DNA of 64,000 bases from CAWBJO01 sp963789175 (GTDB taxonomy: Bacteria; Pseudomonadota; Alphaproteobacteria; Rhizobiales; Aestuariivirgaceae), in the NCBI GenBank assembly GCA_963789175.1, contig CAWBJO010000006.1:372001-436000 (forward strand), read 5' to 3'. Both the position numbers and the translations under genes were made by a program. This document shows positions 8,308-16,507 of the stretch, piece by piece (positions within the stretch are counted from its first letter, which is position 1; every line of letters begins with the position of its first letter). Below the pieces are notes generated by a model, which saw only the letters and a program-made list of their open reading frames with translations, had not been told where the DNA came from and ran no database searches.

Positions 8308-10732
8308 CTAGTGCACGGATTGCGGATTGTTGGAGCGCTTTGGCGGTTTCGACGGACCCTGGCGGGGCGAACGCCGAGGGCGGCCCGAGCGCGGCTTCGG
8401 CAGCGCCTTGCGCTCGGGAGGCCGCGGCAGCGCCTTCTCGCGATCGCGATCGATGTAGAGGAAGGCGATCTTGCCCTCACCGTCGGGTGTCTGCTCGAGC
8501 AGGACCTTCACCGTACCGCCCGAGACCAGCTTGCCGAACAGCACCTCGTCGGCAAGCGGCTTCTTGACGTGCTCCTGGATGATGCGGGCAAGCGGACGGG
8601 CACCCATCTGCTGATCGTAGCCGCGATGGGCCAACCAGTCGGCCGCCTCGTCGGTGAGCTCGATGATCACCTGGCGCTCGGCAAGCTGGGCTTCGAGCTG
8701 CATGATGAACTTCTCGACCACGCGCCGGACGATGCTCGTCGGGAGATGTTCGAAGGGAATGATTGCATCGAGGCGATTGCGGAACTCGGGCGAGAACATG
8801 CGATTGATGGCTTCGGCGTCGTCGCCTTCCCGCACCTGCCGGGTAAAGCCGAAGGCCGCGCGGGCCAGATCCTGGGCGCCGGCGTTGGTCGTCATGATCA
8901 GGATGATGTTGCGGAACTCGACCGACTTGCCGTTGTGGTCGGTGAGCTTTCCATGATCCATGATCTGCAAAAGGATGTTGAAGAGGTCGGGATGGGCTTT
9001 CTCGATCTCGTCGAGCAACAGCACGCAATAGGGATTCTGGTCGACGCCGTCGGTCAGAAGCCCGCCCTGGTCGAAGCCGACATAGCCGGGCGGTGCACCG
9101 ATCAGGCGCGACACCGAGTGCCGCTCCATGTATTCGGACATGTCGAAACGCAGGAGCTTGACGCCCAGCGTATCAGCGAGCTGCCGAGCCATCTCGGTCT
9201 TGCCGACGCCGGTCGGACCGGAGAACAGATAGCAGCCGATGGGCTTCTCCGGTTCGCGCAGGCCGGCCCGCGCCAGCTTGATGGCGGCGGTCAGCGCCTC
9301 GATGGCCTTATCCTGGCCGAAGACGACACGCTGCAGGCTGGCGGTCAGGTCCTTAAGCACCTCGACGTCGTTCTTTGAAACCGTCTTGGGCGGGATGCGG
9401 GCCATCGTCGCCACGGTTTCCTCAATCTCCTTGACGCCGATCAGCGATCGCCGCTTGCTCTCGGCGACGAGCATCTGGGAGGCTCCCGTCTCGTCGATTA
9501 CGTCGATCGCCTTGTCCGGGAGCTTGCGGTCGCTCATGTAGCGGGCGGAAAGCTCGACGGCGGACCGGATGGCGTCCTCCGTGTAGCGGAGCTTGTGGAA
9601 TTCCTCGTAGTAGGGCTTCAGACCCTTCAGGATCTTGATCGCATCCTCTACCGAAGGCTCGTTGACATCGATCTTCTGGAACCGCCGCACGAGGGCGCGG
9701 TCCTTCTCGAAATGCTGGCGATATTCCTTGTAGGTAGTCGAGCCGATGCAGCGCAGCGCACCGCCGGCGAGCGCCGGCTTCAGGAGATTCGAGGCGTCCA
9801 TGGCGCCGCCGCTAGTGGCGCCCGCGCCGATGACGGTGTGGATCTCGTCGATGAACATGATGGCGCCCGGAAACCGCTCGATCTCCTTGATGACCGCCTT
9901 GACGCGCTCCTCGAAGTCGCCGCGATAGCGCGTGCCGGCGAGAAGCGCGCCCATGTCGAGCTGGAAGATGGTGCAACCCTTGAGGACCTCCGGCACCTCG
10001 CCGCGGACGATCCGCCGCGCCAGGCCTTCGGCGATGGCCGTCTTGCCGACACCGGGATCACCGACGTAGAGCGGGTTGTTCTTCTGACGCCGGCACAGGA
10101 TCTGAATCGTGCGGTTGACCTCCGGCTCGCGGCCGATCAGCGGATCGATCTTTCCGACCTCCGCCTTCTTGTTGAGGTTGACGCAGTACGCGTCGAGCGC
10201 GGACTCGCCGCCCTTCTTGCTGGACTCGTGGCCGGGCTCGTCGCTCGAAGTCGTCCTCGATGCCGCGGACCGGACGGTTCTCCGCTGACCCGTGGCGCTT
10301 GGCGAGACCGTGGGAGATGAAGTTAACGGCGTCGTAGCGCGTCATGTCCTGCTCCTGCAGGAAGAACGCGGCATGGCTTTCGCGCTCGGCGAAGATGGCC
10401 ACCAGGACGTTGGCCCCCGTCACCTCCTCCCGGCCGGAGGACTGGACGTGGATGACGGCGCGCTGGATGACGCGCTGGAACCCGGCGGTCGGCTTGGAGC
10501 CTTCCCCTTCGTCGACCGTCAGGCTCGACAGCTCGTTCTCGACGTAGTTCTCGAGGTTGCGTCGCAGCAGCTCGATATCCACGTTGCAGGCGCGCAGCAC
10601 CGCCGCCGCGTCGCGGTCGTCGACGAGAGCCAGAAGGAGATGTTCCAGCGTCGCGTATTCGTGGTTCTTCTCGCTGGCAATGGAAAGGGCGCGGTGAAGA
10701 GCCTGTTCGAGACTTCGAGAAAAGGTCGGCAC
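8308..10732 (-). pseudogene. clpA: ATP-dependent Clp protease ATPase subunit ClpA, interrupted by a +1 frameshift
   Basis: The AAA+ unfoldase of the ClpAP protease. The N-domain frame runs from GTG 10732 for 163 codons (to the GIEDDFE segment at 10244). One surplus base (about 10243) then puts the rest in another frame that continues for 644 codons to 8308. Without that base the product would be 807 residues, a normal ClpA length. All expected parts are present: double Clp-N repeat, D1 Walker A GDPGVGKT, D2 Walker A GPTGVGKT, sensor and arginine-finger regions. A basic Pro/Arg/Lys tail of about 45 residues ends the protein. As read, translation would stop after 224 residues. A sequencing or assembly error is the simplest reason, because the downstream frame shows no decay. 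clpS lies 9 nt upstream. Confidence 0.87.
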
Positions 10733-10741
10733 GGCGGGATC

Positions 10742-11065
10742 CTATTCTTTTTCCATGGTGCATTGTAGCGGATGCTGATGCTGGCGTGCAAAGTCCATCA
10801 CTTGGGCGACTTTGGTCTCGGCAACTTCGAACGTGTAGACGCCGCAGATGCCGATCCCCTTCTGGTGGACATGAAGCATGATGCGGGTCGCCTCGTCGCG
10901 ACCCTTGTTGAAGAACCGCTCCAGGACGTGAACCACGAACTCCATGGGGGTGTAGTCGTCATTCAGAAGCAGCACCTTGTACATGGAGGGCTTCTTGGTC
11001 TTGGGTGCCGTCTTGGTGATGACGCCGGTCTGTCCGTCTTCCTTGTTGCGGTTCTTGTCCGCCAT
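10742..11065 (-). CDS. clpS: ATP-dependent Clp protease adaptor ClpS
   Basis: A 107-residue N-end-rule adaptor that hands substrates with bulky hydrophobic N-terminal residues to ClpA. A flexible N-terminal tail (about 1-25) is followed by the folded core. The core includes YKVLLLNDDYTPMEFV, which forms the N-degron pocket (the NDDYT loop), and the helix HVHQKGIGICGVYTFEVAE. Length and motifs are normal. It is the first gene of the clpS-clpA-azlC-azlD unit. A terminator for the upstream phasin lies between the two (11203-11224), so clpS probably has its own promoter in 11066-11200. Confidence 0.95.
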   Translation of the reverse strand: MADKNRNKEDGQTGVITKTAPKTKKPSMYKVLLLNDDYTPMEFVVHVLERFFNKGRDEATRIMLHVHQKGIGICGVYTFEVAETKVAQVMDFARQHQHPLQCTMEKE

Positions 11066-11177
11066 GCAGCCTCTAGGTGTTCACCCGGTCCACGTGGTCC
11101 GTCGTTCACGCCATCATCGATGGTGTCGTGGTAATTTAGGCGATTCAGCGGCCTTTACGAGAGCCCCCTCCATGAAA

Positions 11178-11199
11178 TCTTTTGAAGGTGACCAAAAGA
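11178..11199. repeat. AT-rich 7-bp inverted repeat between phasin terminator and clpS
   Basis: TCTTTTG (11178-11184) and CAAAAGA (11193-11199) form a perfect 7-bp inverted repeat with an 8-nt spacer. It lies directly after the phasin terminator and about 115 nt upstream of clpS. It could be an operator near a clpS promoter or part of the terminator tail. Function is unproven. Confidence 0.4.
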
Positions 11200-11200
11200 T

Positions 11201-11224
11201 AACGCCCGGCTCTAAGGCCGGGCG
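11201..11224 (-). terminator. Rho-independent terminator of the phasin gene
   Basis: Perfect 8-bp GC-rich stem (CGCCCGGC at 11203-11210 pairing with GCCGGGCG at 11217-11224) with a 6-nt loop. On the minus strand it is followed by a T-rich stretch (TTATCTTTT). It lies 46 nt after the phasin stop and separates this gene from clpS. Confidence 0.75.
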
Positions 11225-11270
11225 CAAACCATGCGCCGCAAGGGGCGCGATCGAAAAGTAAGATAAAAGG

Positions 11271-11609
11271 CTATGCCTTGGCGGCAACCTTAGCAGCCTG
11301 CGCCTCGAAGGGCCGATAGGCCTCCCGGACAGCAGCCGTGTAAAGCTCGTTGAACTTCGCGAACTGGGAAAGAGCGTTGTCATACAACTCCTTCACAAAG
11401 TCCTTTTGGACCTCCAAAGCCAACTCAACCGAGCCCGCAGCCATAATTTTCTGGAAGGTCTGCGTGTTCTTCTCGAACGTCTTGCGGGAGAAGTCGGCAG
11501 ATTCCTGGGCGAGCGACTGGAAACCCTTCGTCATCGCCGTGACGGCGGCAACGTAGGCTTCGAAACCGCCCTTGCTCAGGGCCTGCACTTCATCAACGGA
11601 CTTAAGCAT
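11271..11609 (-). CDS. Phasin family protein (PHA granule-associated)
   Basis: A 112-residue, helix-rich protein of the Phasin_2 type, which coats polyhydroxyalkanoate granules and sets their size and number. The sequence has the expected pattern: an N-terminal segment with VDEVQALSKGGFEAYV, a central amphipathic helix with SRKTFEKNTQTFQKIM, and a C-terminal Ala/Lys-rich tail. There is no signal peptide. The ATG at 11609 has GGAG 7 nt upstream. It is monocistronic, with a sigma70-type promoter carrying TGCACTGCA repeats and its own terminator. This suggests control by a PhaR-type regulator responding to PHA. No pha synthesis gene is in the window. Confidence 0.88.
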   Translation of the reverse strand: MLKSVDEVQALSKGGFEAYVAAVTAMTKGFQSLAQESADFSRKTFEKNTQTFQKIMAAGSVELALEVQKDFVKELYDNALSQFAKFNELYTAAVREAYRPFEAQAAKVAAKA

Positions 11610-11664
11610 TAGAAATCTCCATCCCGATGGTGGGTTATGGCACCCGTTCGATGCCGGTAGCCGG

Positions 11665-11693
11665 TATATATGCACTGCACAAAAAATCGTCAA
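11665..11693 (-). promoter_or_regulatory. Sigma70-type promoter of the phasin gene
   Basis: On the minus strand, TTGACG (-35, 11693-11688) is followed by exactly 17 nt and then TATATA (-10, 11670-11665). Transcription would start near 11658, giving a leader of about 50 nt before the phasin ATG. This is the best consensus promoter I found in the window. Confidence 0.7.
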
Positions 11694-11710
11694 GGAGTTT
11701 TTGCACTGCA
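11671..11710. promoter_or_regulatory. Two TGCACTGCA repeats, candidate PhaR operators
   Basis: TGCACTGCA occurs at 11671-11679, inside the -35/-10 spacer, and again at 11702-11710, just upstream of the -35. The two copies are 31 bp apart, close to three helical turns. TGC-rich sites at phasin promoters are known PhaR targets in alphaproteobacteria. The assignment here is by position and similarity only. Confidence 0.6.
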
Positions 11711-12043
11711 ACATAAAACGATGACTTCCTGGGCAATTCCACAGTGTCCAGGGCCGCTTCCTTAAGATTTTTTTACCCTTTGGTAACCAACCTTCGACGA
11801 TCATCGGCGTTGGAGGCGCATGTTCCGCGTGATCGCGCTTCCGCCGATCCAAACAACGCATTGCACGAATTCGGGGCTGGGGTGCTCGATTCCTTGCTTG
11901 CAGTGCTTCTCTCGGTGTCGGGGGGCCTCGAGGGGGCACATTTTTCCGCCGCCGGACTGTGGCCGAACGCTACAGTCTTGACGGCCATCGCTGCCTTTTT
12001 GTTATTGTTCACCCGAGTTTGAACCGGGAGCGCCGAACTGGGG
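11711..12043. promoter_or_regulatory. Upstream region of the D,D-carboxypeptidase gene
   Basis: No convincing gene lies here. Short open frames in it show no protein-like composition or Shine-Dalgarno. An inverted repeat TTACC-CTTT-GGTAA stands at 11773-11786 directly after a run of T residues. A possible -35 TTGACG is at 11978-11983 with a weak -10 GTTATT 17 nt later at 12001-12006. The rest is unremarkable. Confidence 0.35.
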
Positions 12044-13639
12044 ATGAAAAGCATGATTTACGCGACAGCCGGATGCTTCCGCCGCACCGGGCAAGGGCGT
12101 GGATACCTCGCTGCCCTATTTCTTTCCATGCTCGTCGCGCTCATCGGATTGGGCGAACCGAGCCGCGCGGCCGGGGGCTTTTCGGCGGTGACGGTCGACG
12201 CCAGGAGCGGCAAGGTCCTCTTCTCCGTCGAGCCGGATAGCCAGCGCTACCCCGCCTCCCTGACGAAGGTCATGACGCTCTACATCGTTTTCCAGGAGCT
12301 CAAGGCCGGACGACTGAAGCTCAACAGCCCCCTCACCGCCTCTCACTACAGCGCCGGCCGGCCGCCCTCGCGACTCGGTCTCAAAGCGGGCGAAAAGATC
12401 ACGGTCGAGAACGCCATCAAGGCGCTCGTGACGCGTTCGGCAAACGATGTGGCCGCGACGATCGGCGAGAACATCTCCGGCTCTGAGAAAGCGTTCGCCG
12501 TACGTATGACGAAAACGGCGCGCGCCCTCGGCATGACGCGCTCGACGTTCCGCAACGCCAGCGGCCTGCCCGACAGCAAGCAAGTCACGACGGCGCGGGA
12601 CATGGCGACACTCAGCCTGCGGATCCAGCGCGACTTCCCGCAGTACTATCCGTACTTCCGGATCTCCTCCTTCACCTACAAGGGCTCGGTGATCCGCACC
12701 CACAACCGCCTCCTCGGTCGGTTCGCGGGAACCGACGGCATCAAGACCGGCTACATCAACGCTTCCGGTTTCAACCTCACCTCATCCGTCGCCCGGAGCG
12801 GCAAGCGGCTTGTCGGCGTGGTCATGGGTGCGAGGACTGGCGCGTCGCGCAACAAGTACATGATGACCATGCTCGAGAAGCAGTTCCGCAACGCCTCGGC
12901 GAGCAAGACCAACGTGATCGCCGCCATGTGCGGAACGCCGCCCGGATACAAGGGCGAGCCCCTCCCGGTCGTCGCCGATCTCACCGACGTCCCGCGCCCG
13001 GCGCAGAAGCCCGTGGTCGTCGCGGCGCAGATGAGCATCCCGTCCATGGCGCTGGCTGGTACCGGCACTGCACGCAAATCGCCCTCTCCGAAGCAGGAGG
13101 AGACGATCAGCGAAGCCGATCAGTCGCAACTCGCGACCCTTCTGCCGGAGGCCGGCGACGAAGCCGACGAAGCCGACTCGGCCGATGAAGATGCGGCCGA
13201 GGAAGACGGTTCCCAGGACACTCCAAGCCCGCTCGCAGAAGGCCTCGACTGGCCGGCACCGACCTCGGTCGCCAAGAACGACAGCCAGCCGCAGCGCCCG
13301 ACCACGATCGCCGCCGTAGTGGCGTCCGCCCCGGCCGAACCGGCACCTCCGGCGCGGCCCGGCTCGTCGGCCAGTGCCGCGCCCAAGAAAAGCTGGCAGA
13401 TCCAGATCGGCGCCTATCCCGACAAGAGGGGCGCCATGCGGCAGGTGGAGAATGCCTTGATCCTCGACCTGACCTCGCTCAAGGGAAAGACGGGCTTCGC
13501 GATGTCCATCACGCGAGGCTCCTCGACCCTCTACCGGGCCCGCTTCTCCGGCTTCTCGACGGCGACCTCGGCCCGCGAGGCCTGCTCGCAACTCGTCAAG
13601 AAGGGTGTCAGCTGCCTGATGCTCGCCCCGCAGGGATAG
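12044..13639 (+). CDS. dacF: D-alanyl-D-alanine carboxypeptidase (S11 family) with C-terminal SPOR domain
   Basis: A 531-residue low-molecular-weight penicillin-binding protein that trims the terminal D-Ala from peptidoglycan stem peptides in the periplasm. An N-terminal signal sequence (hydrophobic 21-37, ending near Ala43) is followed by the S11 catalytic domain with Ser72-x-x-Lys75 (SLTK), Ser132-Ala-Asn134 and Lys234-Thr-Gly236. A long acidic, Pro/Ala-rich linker (about 325-450) leads to a C-terminal SPOR domain (about 455-531) that binds denuded glycan at the division septum. ATG 12044 is used; ATG 12053 with GGGG upstream is an alternative. It converges with the J-protein gene, with 4 nt between the stops. 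Confidence 0.92.
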   Translation: MKSMIYATAGCFRRTGQGRGYLAALFLSMLVALIGLGEPSRAAGGFSAVTVDARSGKVLFSVEPDSQRYPASLTKVMTLYIVFQELKAGRLKLNSPLTASHYSAGRPPSRLGLKAGEKITVENAIKALVTRSANDVAATIGENISGSEKAFAVRMTKTARALGMTRSTFRNASGLPDSKQVTTARDMATLSLRIQRDFPQYYPYFRISSFTYKGSVIRTHNRLLGRFAGTDGIKTGYINASGFNLTSSVARSGKRLVGVVMGARTGASRNKYMMTMLEKQFRNASASKTNVIAAMCGTPPGYKGEPLPVVADLTDVPRPAQKPVVVAAQMSIPSMALAGTGTARKSPSPKQEETISEADQSQLATLLPEAGDEADEADSADEDAAEEDGSQDTPSPLAEGLDWPAPTSVAKNDSQPQRPTTIAAVVASAPAEPAPPARPGSSASAAPKKSWQIQIGAYPDKRGAMRQVENALILDLTSLKGKTGFAMSITRGSSTLYRARFSGFSTATSAREACSQLVKKGVSCLMLAPQG

Positions 13640-13643
13640 CACC

Positions 13644-14339
13644 TCAGTCGAGCAACAGATCCTTGGCCTGGTTGATCTTGGCGGCGATATAGTCCGAACC
13701 GCCATGGTCCGGGTGAAACTGCTTCATCAGCCGCCGATGCGCCGAACGGATCTCTGACGCCGTCGCGCCGGGCTTCAGGCCGAGCACCTGCAAGGCTTCT
13801 TCCCGGGTCATCGCACTGCTCGCCGCCGGCCGAGAGGCATGCTTGGCACCGGCAGCAGCGCGCCAATCTTCATAGGTCCGATCGAGATAGGCTTCGAGCA
13901 GCGAAGCGCTCTGGTCCTGGTATCTCCCGAACTGCTGCAGGAGCTCCAGGAGCTCTTCCCGGGTCAGGGAGCCCAGCTGCCGGTCCTTGTACGTGCCTTC
14001 GAGCACGCGCCCATCCATGACGCCGGTGTCGTGGTCGAGATCCATCGCAAGAGCGCGGGTACGAACGCTCGACTTCTGTCCGCGAGCCCGGCGGTCCCAG
14101 CCGAAAGCGCCGGGTCCGAAGGGAAGGGACTTGCCGAACATGCTCAGCGCCAGGAGGACGAGCGGCACGGCGGCAATGAGACTGCCTCTCAGTGCCATGA
14201 AGGCTGCGGCGACGAGGAGTACGATGCCCAGGGCCTTTCGGCCAACCGAGGCGATCTTGGTAGGATTGCCCTGGGTGAATCGTCCCATGAGCCAGAGAAA
14301 CAGCACTCCGACAGCCACGGCCATTAGGATCTCAGGCAT
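13644..14339 (-). CDS. Membrane-anchored J-domain (DnaJ) protein
   Basis: A 231-residue protein with hydrophobic segments near residues 4-18 and 35-68, a linker with an acidic/amphipathic middle region, and a C-terminal J domain (about 178-231) carrying His-Pro-Asp at 209-211 (KQFHPDHGG). J domains stimulate Hsp70 (DnaK) ATPase. The C-terminal position and N-terminal membrane anchor resemble DjlA- or Tim14-like proteins. The client is unknown. The VWA gene lies immediately upstream on the same strand, 9 nt away. Confidence 0.85.
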   Translation of the reverse strand: MPEILMAVAVGVLFLWLMGRFTQGNPTKIASVGRKALGIVLLVAAAFMALRGSLIAAVPLVLLALSMFGKSLPFGPGAFGWDRRARGQKSSVRTRALAMDLDHDTGVMDGRVLEGTYKDRQLGSLTREELLELLQQFGRYQDQSASLLEAYLDRTYEDWRAAAGAKHASRPAASSAMTREEALQVLGLKPGATASEIRSAHRRLMKQFHPDHGGSDYIAAKINQAKDLLLD

Positions 14340-14348
14340 CGGGCGCTG

Positions 14349-15089
14349 CTACTTCATCTGCTGGAGGAGGAGGCTGCTGTGACCTCCCCGTGCGTCGGCA
14401 TAGTCCTTCAGGGCCTGCTGGCCGCCAGCGGCATAGACGGCAACCGCGGACAGGAGGTCGCGGAGCTGGTGGGCGGAGTCGGCGTCGAGACGCAGGAACG
14501 CGCCGTGCGTAAGACGGGCGATCTCGCGGAAGGCCCGCTCGGCAAGCCCGTCGCGACCTTCGAGAAACATGAAGAACGGCACTCCGAGGAGCCCGATCTC
14601 GCCGGCGGTCCGGCAGACGTCGTCGATGCTCTCCTCGAAGGCGTCGCCGACATAGACAACGGCGTTGATCTTTCCCTTGGCGGCTTCGCGGCGCACATGG
14701 CCGAGCACCTTGGCGATCTGCGTGTAGCCGCCGCGACAGTCCACCCGCGTCATGAGGCGCGCCAAGGCGGCCGGATTGCCGACCCAGGGCGAGACCTTGC
14801 ACTCGCCGAAACCGCGAAAGTAGACGAGCTGGACGTCGAGGCCGCCGATGCGCGCCGTCTCGTTGAACATTTCCGCCTGGATGCTCAAGGCGCGATCCCA
14901 GGTAGGCTGGCGGCTCATCGTCGCGTCCATGGCAAATAGCAGCCGCCCACGCGCTCCGGTCCGCGGCGTCGGAACCTTGGATCGGACCGTTGCGATGAAC
15001 GCGTCGATCTCGGAGGCTGCCGATGCCGGCGCCTTCGCCTGTCCCGCCACGACGGGAGCAGTGGTGTCCGATTTGTCACGTGTCGCCAT
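14349..15089 (-). CDS. VWA-like domain protein
   Basis: A 246-residue cytoplasmic protein with a von Willebrand A-like fold. The first strand reads RLLFAMDATMSRQPTWD; the usual MIDAS DxSxS is changed to DATMS. Later segments are VQLVYFRGFGECK, INAVVYVGDAFEESID and GVPFFMFLEGRDG. Its function is unknown; VWA proteins usually mediate metal-dependent protein contacts. I start at ATG 15089, which has AAGG 5 nt upstream; the frame is open further upstream only antisense to other sequence. It is followed by the J-protein gene at 9 nt, so the two probably act together. Confidence 0.82.
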   Translation of the reverse strand: MATRDKSDTTAPVVAGQAKAPASAASEIDAFIATVRSKVPTPRTGARGRLLFAMDATMSRQPTWDRALSIQAEMFNETARIGGLDVQLVYFRGFGECKVSPWVGNPAALARLMTRVDCRGGYTQIAKVLGHVRREAAKGKINAVVYVGDAFEESIDDVCRTAGEIGLLGVPFFMFLEGRDGLAERAFREIARLTHGAFLRLDADSAHQLRDLLSAVAVYAAGGQQALKDYADARGGHSSLLLQQMK

Positions 15090-15157
15090 TGCACCTTGCC
15101 GACCATTGCGGGAGACGAGACAGACATAGGTCTGCAATCGCCCATTGTAAGGGGTTC

Positions 15158-16459
15158 TCAGGCTCCGGCAAACTGGTGCAAGAGCTGCCGCGCCACCGCT
15201 TCGCCGCTCTCTATGGCGGATTCGAACCAACCCGGCAGGCCGGGGGCGAAATCCGCGGAGGCATGAAAGACGCGGCCTTCGCTTCCCCATTCCGCGGCGT
15301 CGCCGATCCACGCGGCATCGGCAGGAAGCGCCAGCCAGGTTCCGCGAGAATATGGGTCGCCGACCCAGTCGTGCCAATCGGAACGGACAATCTCCGCGTC
15401 GGGAAAGAACTGGGTCACACCCTTCTCGACGTCGCGGGGCGAGGCCGGATTGAAAAGTCCATCGAAGATGCCGAAGCCGACGAGCACGACGGTGCCGTCG
15501 TCCGTCTCCCGCTCCGCGAAAATCCATTGCAGGCCCGATAGCCCACCCGTCGCCAATGCGCCCAGCTCCACACCGCGCACCTCGACCCACAGCTTGAATG
15601 CCCGCCCTCCATGGCCCATGGCGATGGCGTGCGTCTTGCGCCGGGCGAGGGCCGGCGCGAAGCGCACCGTCTTCAGCGCATTGAGCGGCAGGGCCACGAT
15701 CAGGGCGCGGGCCCGATACCTTTCGCCATTGCCGCATCCAACAAGGACGTCGCTGCGGAATTGGCGCACATCCTCGATCGGCGCGCCGAGAATGACGGTG
15801 GCCTCGGACATGTCGACGATACTCGCCACGAGGTCCTGGGCGCCCGGCTCGATGGTATGGGCGAGTGAGTCCATCATGCCCTCGGGCGTTCCATTGCCAT
15901 GGGCACAGCTCGACAGGAATTCGGCCGCGGAGATGCGGTTGGGGTTGCCATTGCCCGAGATGCACCACCACGCGAGAATCTGGGCGCGGAACGGCAGAGA
16001 AGCACCGATCCGGTGAAGATAGCCGTTCATCGAGACGTCGACGAGCGGCAGGCCGAACTGGTCCTTCCTGTGGCCGGTTGCGAGGCTCCGCACGTCGGCC
16101 CGCAGGCGGCTCAAGCCCGCCTCGTAGGCTTGCATGTCGTCCGGAGTGGCGGGGCCATCGGTCAAAAGATGCTCGCCGTCGTGCCAGCGCCGCTCGCGCA
16201 CCGGCTGGGTGGGGCGCAGCCTGAATTCACTCAGGCCGGCATAGTGGCGAACGCGGTGATGCCATGGGGCGATCCAGGACCCGCCGAACTCGAGCTTGGT
16301 CGACGTTCCTGCGAACGTGCGAGTGAGCGCCCGGCCGCCGACTCGGTCGCGGCCTTCGAGGATCGCGACGTTCAGTCCGGCCTGCGACAGGACGTAGGCG
16401 GCTGCGGCGCCGGAAAATCCCGCACCCGCAACGATGACGTCGTATACATGCTCCGCCAT
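15158..16459 (-). CDS. Flavin-dependent amine oxidase family protein
   Basis: A 433-residue FAD oxidoreductase. The N-terminal dinucleotide fold (VIVAGAGFSGAAAAYVL, then EGRDRVGGRA) is the classic monoamine oxidase pattern, and GGSWIAPWHH follows where the substrate/FAD loop lies. The C-terminal segment GLPGWFESAIESGEAVA closes the FAD site. Substrate is unknown; amines, amino acids and carotenoid-type molecules all occur in this family. ATG 16459 is preferred to an upstream start in the same frame because the fold begins at HVYDVIVAG. The gene lies 48 nt downstream of putA on the same strand, which could hint at amino-acid-derived substrates. Confidence 0.84.
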   Translation of the reverse strand: MAEHVYDVIVAGAGFSGAAAAYVLSQAGLNVAILEGRDRVGGRALTRTFAGTSTKLEFGGSWIAPWHHRVRHYAGLSEFRLRPTQPVRERRWHDGEHLLTDGPATPDDMQAYEAGLSRLRADVRSLATGHRKDQFGLPLVDVSMNGYLHRIGASLPFRAQILAWWCISGNGNPNRISAAEFLSSCAHGNGTPEGMMDSLAHTIEPGAQDLVASIVDMSEATVILGAPIEDVRQFRSDVLVGCGNGERYRARALIVALPLNALKTVRFAPALARRKTHAIAMGHGGRAFKLWVEVRGVELGALATGGLSGLQWIFAERETDDGTVVLVGFGIFDGLFNPASPRDVEKGVTQFFPDAEIVRSDWHDWVGDPYSRGTWLALPADAAWIGDAAEWGSEGRVFHASADFAPGLPGWFESAIESGEAVARQLLHQFAGA

Positions 16460-16507
16460 GTCCCCTACCCCATGATCAAGGTAGAAGGCGCCGCCCGCCG
16501 CCGTCAA

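Noticed and set aside
7660..9378. Long open frame on the plus strand opposite azlC and clpA
   Set aside because: It is antisense to two well-recognised proteins, has the Arg/His/Asp-rich composition of a GC-rich shadow frame, and no Shine-Dalgarno. The same holds for long frames opposite degQ (53988-55955), rarA, pccA and mgtE.
11744..12054. Short open frames in the dacF upstream region
   Set aside because: Low-quality composition, no ribosome-binding site and both strands open, as expected by chance in GC-rich DNA.
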